Shown in pieces: positions 32,597-33,742 of a DNA stretch of 33,742 nucleotides. The stretch's first letter is position 1. Each line of letters opens with the position of its first letter. The position numbers were made by a program, and so were the translations under genes. Source of the DNA: Bacteroidaceae bacterium (GTDB lineage: Bacteria; Bacteroidota; Bacteroidia; Bacteroidales; Bacteroidaceae); assembly GCA_017961145.1 (NCBI GenBank), contig JAGCXU010000093.1, positions 1-33,742 of the forward strand, read 5' to 3'. The notes under the pieces were generated by a model, which worked only from the letters and a program-made list of their open reading frames with translations, made no database searches and was not told where the DNA came from.

Positions 32597-33742
32597 ATGA
32601 AAAAAACAATATTTATCGCGTTTGCACTAATATATAATGTAGTCATTTATGCGCAAAAGGCGGAACAAATTGAGTCCATCGTTACCAATTGTCATGAGCC
32701 TGAATGGTATGCGGAACAAGCGAAATTGTGGCAAAAGATTGTAGATGCGAACCCGAAAAACCAGAATGCTTGGCGGAATCTATTCAGGGCTTCGTATTAC
32801 AAAGAACATCTTGGATGTGGATGGGACGAGAATAAGGACGAATCGGAAACTGCCAACATCCTTCTCAGAATGGAGGTCGAGATGCCTGATAGTTACATAC
32901 TTAACCTCAGTAAATGTAGGTTCTGTCTCAGTACAGACTCAGCCGCAATAAAGGGCGACAATATCTATCGAGCAATTGAACTGATGCCAGAAGATGCCTC
33001 AGCTGAAGATGTTGACTATCTCGCTTGCCGTCTTTGGAGTATTGACCCCAAGAATCCGCTTGTAAAAAAACTCTTCACGAAGGCTTATCAAAAGCGATGG
33101 TTCCCAGCTCGTATCATGGCGTACAACCGAAACATGTTGCAGAGTATGCAATCTGGAGCGCTCTACTTTGCGAATGGAGATGTTTTGCTGGCTCCCATGA
33201 AGATGCTGCAGGAAGCTCTTGAAGAGCGACAAGATGTCACAATCATTCCTATCTCTTATTTCCATTCTGGTTCCTTTATGGATGCACTCTACAAGCATCT
33301 CAACATCAAACCATTGAAGATAGATGTGCAAGACTATGGAAAGTACGGAGAAGACTGGTCTCGATACTATGAGACAGACATTATCATGTACTTGATAAAA
33401 GAGACTAAACGTCCAACCTACTTCTCGACGGACATCCTAAGCCAAACCAAACTCGACAAAGACAGCATTTACAACGAGGGACTTCTGCTGAAGTACAGCC
33501 CCAAGCAATACAATAACTTCGATGTCGCGATGCATAATGTGAAGGACGTTTACCAGCTTGAGTATCTGGCTGTTCCTGACCTCGTCTACGATAATTGGGT
33601 GACAAGTCAGCAACTTGACCTAAACAACGTCACGCTTCTTGGCAATCTGATCAGCAAATTCAGAAAGAAGGGCGACCATGAAGAGGCAGACTACTTGCAA
33701 AAGACACTTACCAAGTGTATCGAGAGATGCCCGTTATTGGAG
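32597..33742 (+). CDS. Secreted protein resembling the C-terminal domain of DUF2723 proteins (3' end cut)
   Basis: The frame is open from ATG 32597 to the window edge (382 codons). It begins with a signal peptide (MKKTIFIAFALIYNVVIYAQ). Residues 25-150 are helical and TPR-like ('WQKIVDANPKNQNAWRNLFRAS', 'LMPEDASAEDVDYLACRLWSIDPKNP'). The middle has 'GALYFANGDVLLAPMKMLQEALEERQDVTIIPISYF' and 'RPTYFSTDILSQ' followed by 'YNEGLLLKYSP'. These recall the pattern in the soluble end of Bacteroidetes DUF2723 membrane proteins: a 'TNGDNDTFPLWY...RPDVRVVNLSL' segment, 'RPIYFA' and 'LEGLAYRLVP'. The final part ('LLGNLISKFRKKGDHEEADYLQKTLTKC') looks like a helical repeat. The membrane half of DUF2723 is absent. 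The similarity is from memory and moderate; the function is unknown. Confidence 0.75.
   Translation, partial: MKKTIFIAFALIYNVVIYAQKAEQIESIVTNCHEPEWYAEQAKLWQKIVDANPKNQNAWRNLFRASYYKEHLGCGWDENKDESETANILLRMEVEMPDSYILNLSKCRFCLSTDSAAIKGDNIYRAIELMPEDASAEDVDYLACRLWSIDPKNPLVKKLFTKAYQKRWFPARIMAYNRNMLQSMQSGALYFANGDVLLAPMKMLQEALEERQDVTIIPISYFHSGSFMDALYKHLNIKPLKIDVQDYGKYGEDWSRYYETDIIMYLIKETKRPTYFSTDILSQTKLDKDSIYNEGLLLKYSPKQYNNFDVAMHNVKDVYQLEYLAVPDLVYDNWVTSQQLDLNNVTLLGNLISKFRKKGDHEEADYLQKTLTKCIERCPLLE

Noticed and set aside
1-33742. tRNA, rRNA, insertion sequence or phage genes
   Set aside because: None was recognised on either strand. Some intergenic hairpins were examined for cloverleaf shape and did not fit.

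Overview
The window comes from a Bacteroidales bacterium and most resembles Prevotella or a relative. Three things point there: the order rimP-nusA-infB-cvpA, promoters of the Bacteroidetes type (TTTG, about 20 nt, TAnnTTTG) with little Shine-Dalgarno signal, and secreted proteins ending in an 'IYNLxGQRL...KGxNIxNGKK' tail. No tRNA, rRNA, CRISPR array, transposase or phage gene was seen. The window is cut at both ends: a GH88 gene at the left and a secreted TPR-like protein at the right.

Layout. (1) 1-6331, minus strand: rimP, nusA, infB, cvpA and then a GH88 unsaturated glucuronyl hydrolase that starts inside the end of cvpA. A strong promoter and a terminator-like leader hairpin precede rimP. 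(2) 6512-12416, minus: a sugar nucleotidyltransferase and a GHMP kinase that looks more like a galacturonokinase than a galactokinase, then a GH2 exo-glycosidase and a GH105 unsaturated rhamnogalacturonyl hydrolase. With GH88 this gives a uronic-acid or pectin/glycosaminoglycan theme, but no SusC/SusD pair is present. (3) 12622-14113, plus: biotin-protein ligase and pyrH. (4) 14312-19990, minus: a 1892-residue secreted protein with four GLUG-type repeat arrays. (5) 20651-27683, minus: a tightly packed six-gene set of three glycosyltransferases, RNase HII, a secreted endonuclease/exonuclease/phosphatase (EEP) enzyme fused to a GLUG array, and a second secreted EEP protein whose active site is largely lost. 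(6) 27807-29984, plus: a fasciclin-domain lipoprotein. (7) 30142-32362, minus: purD and a multi-pass membrane protein. (8) 32597 to the end, plus: a secreted protein with a domain resembling the C-terminal part of DUF2723 proteins.

The most interesting points are the translationally coupled pair of an intact and a degenerate EEP protein at the end of a glycosyltransferase operon, the galacturonokinase-like kinase beside a nucleotidyltransferase, and a family of palindromic intergenic repeats built on a GCAAAC(T/G)T(A/C)A core that recurs in at least three and probably four gene junctions. All assignments come from reading motifs; no database search was run.
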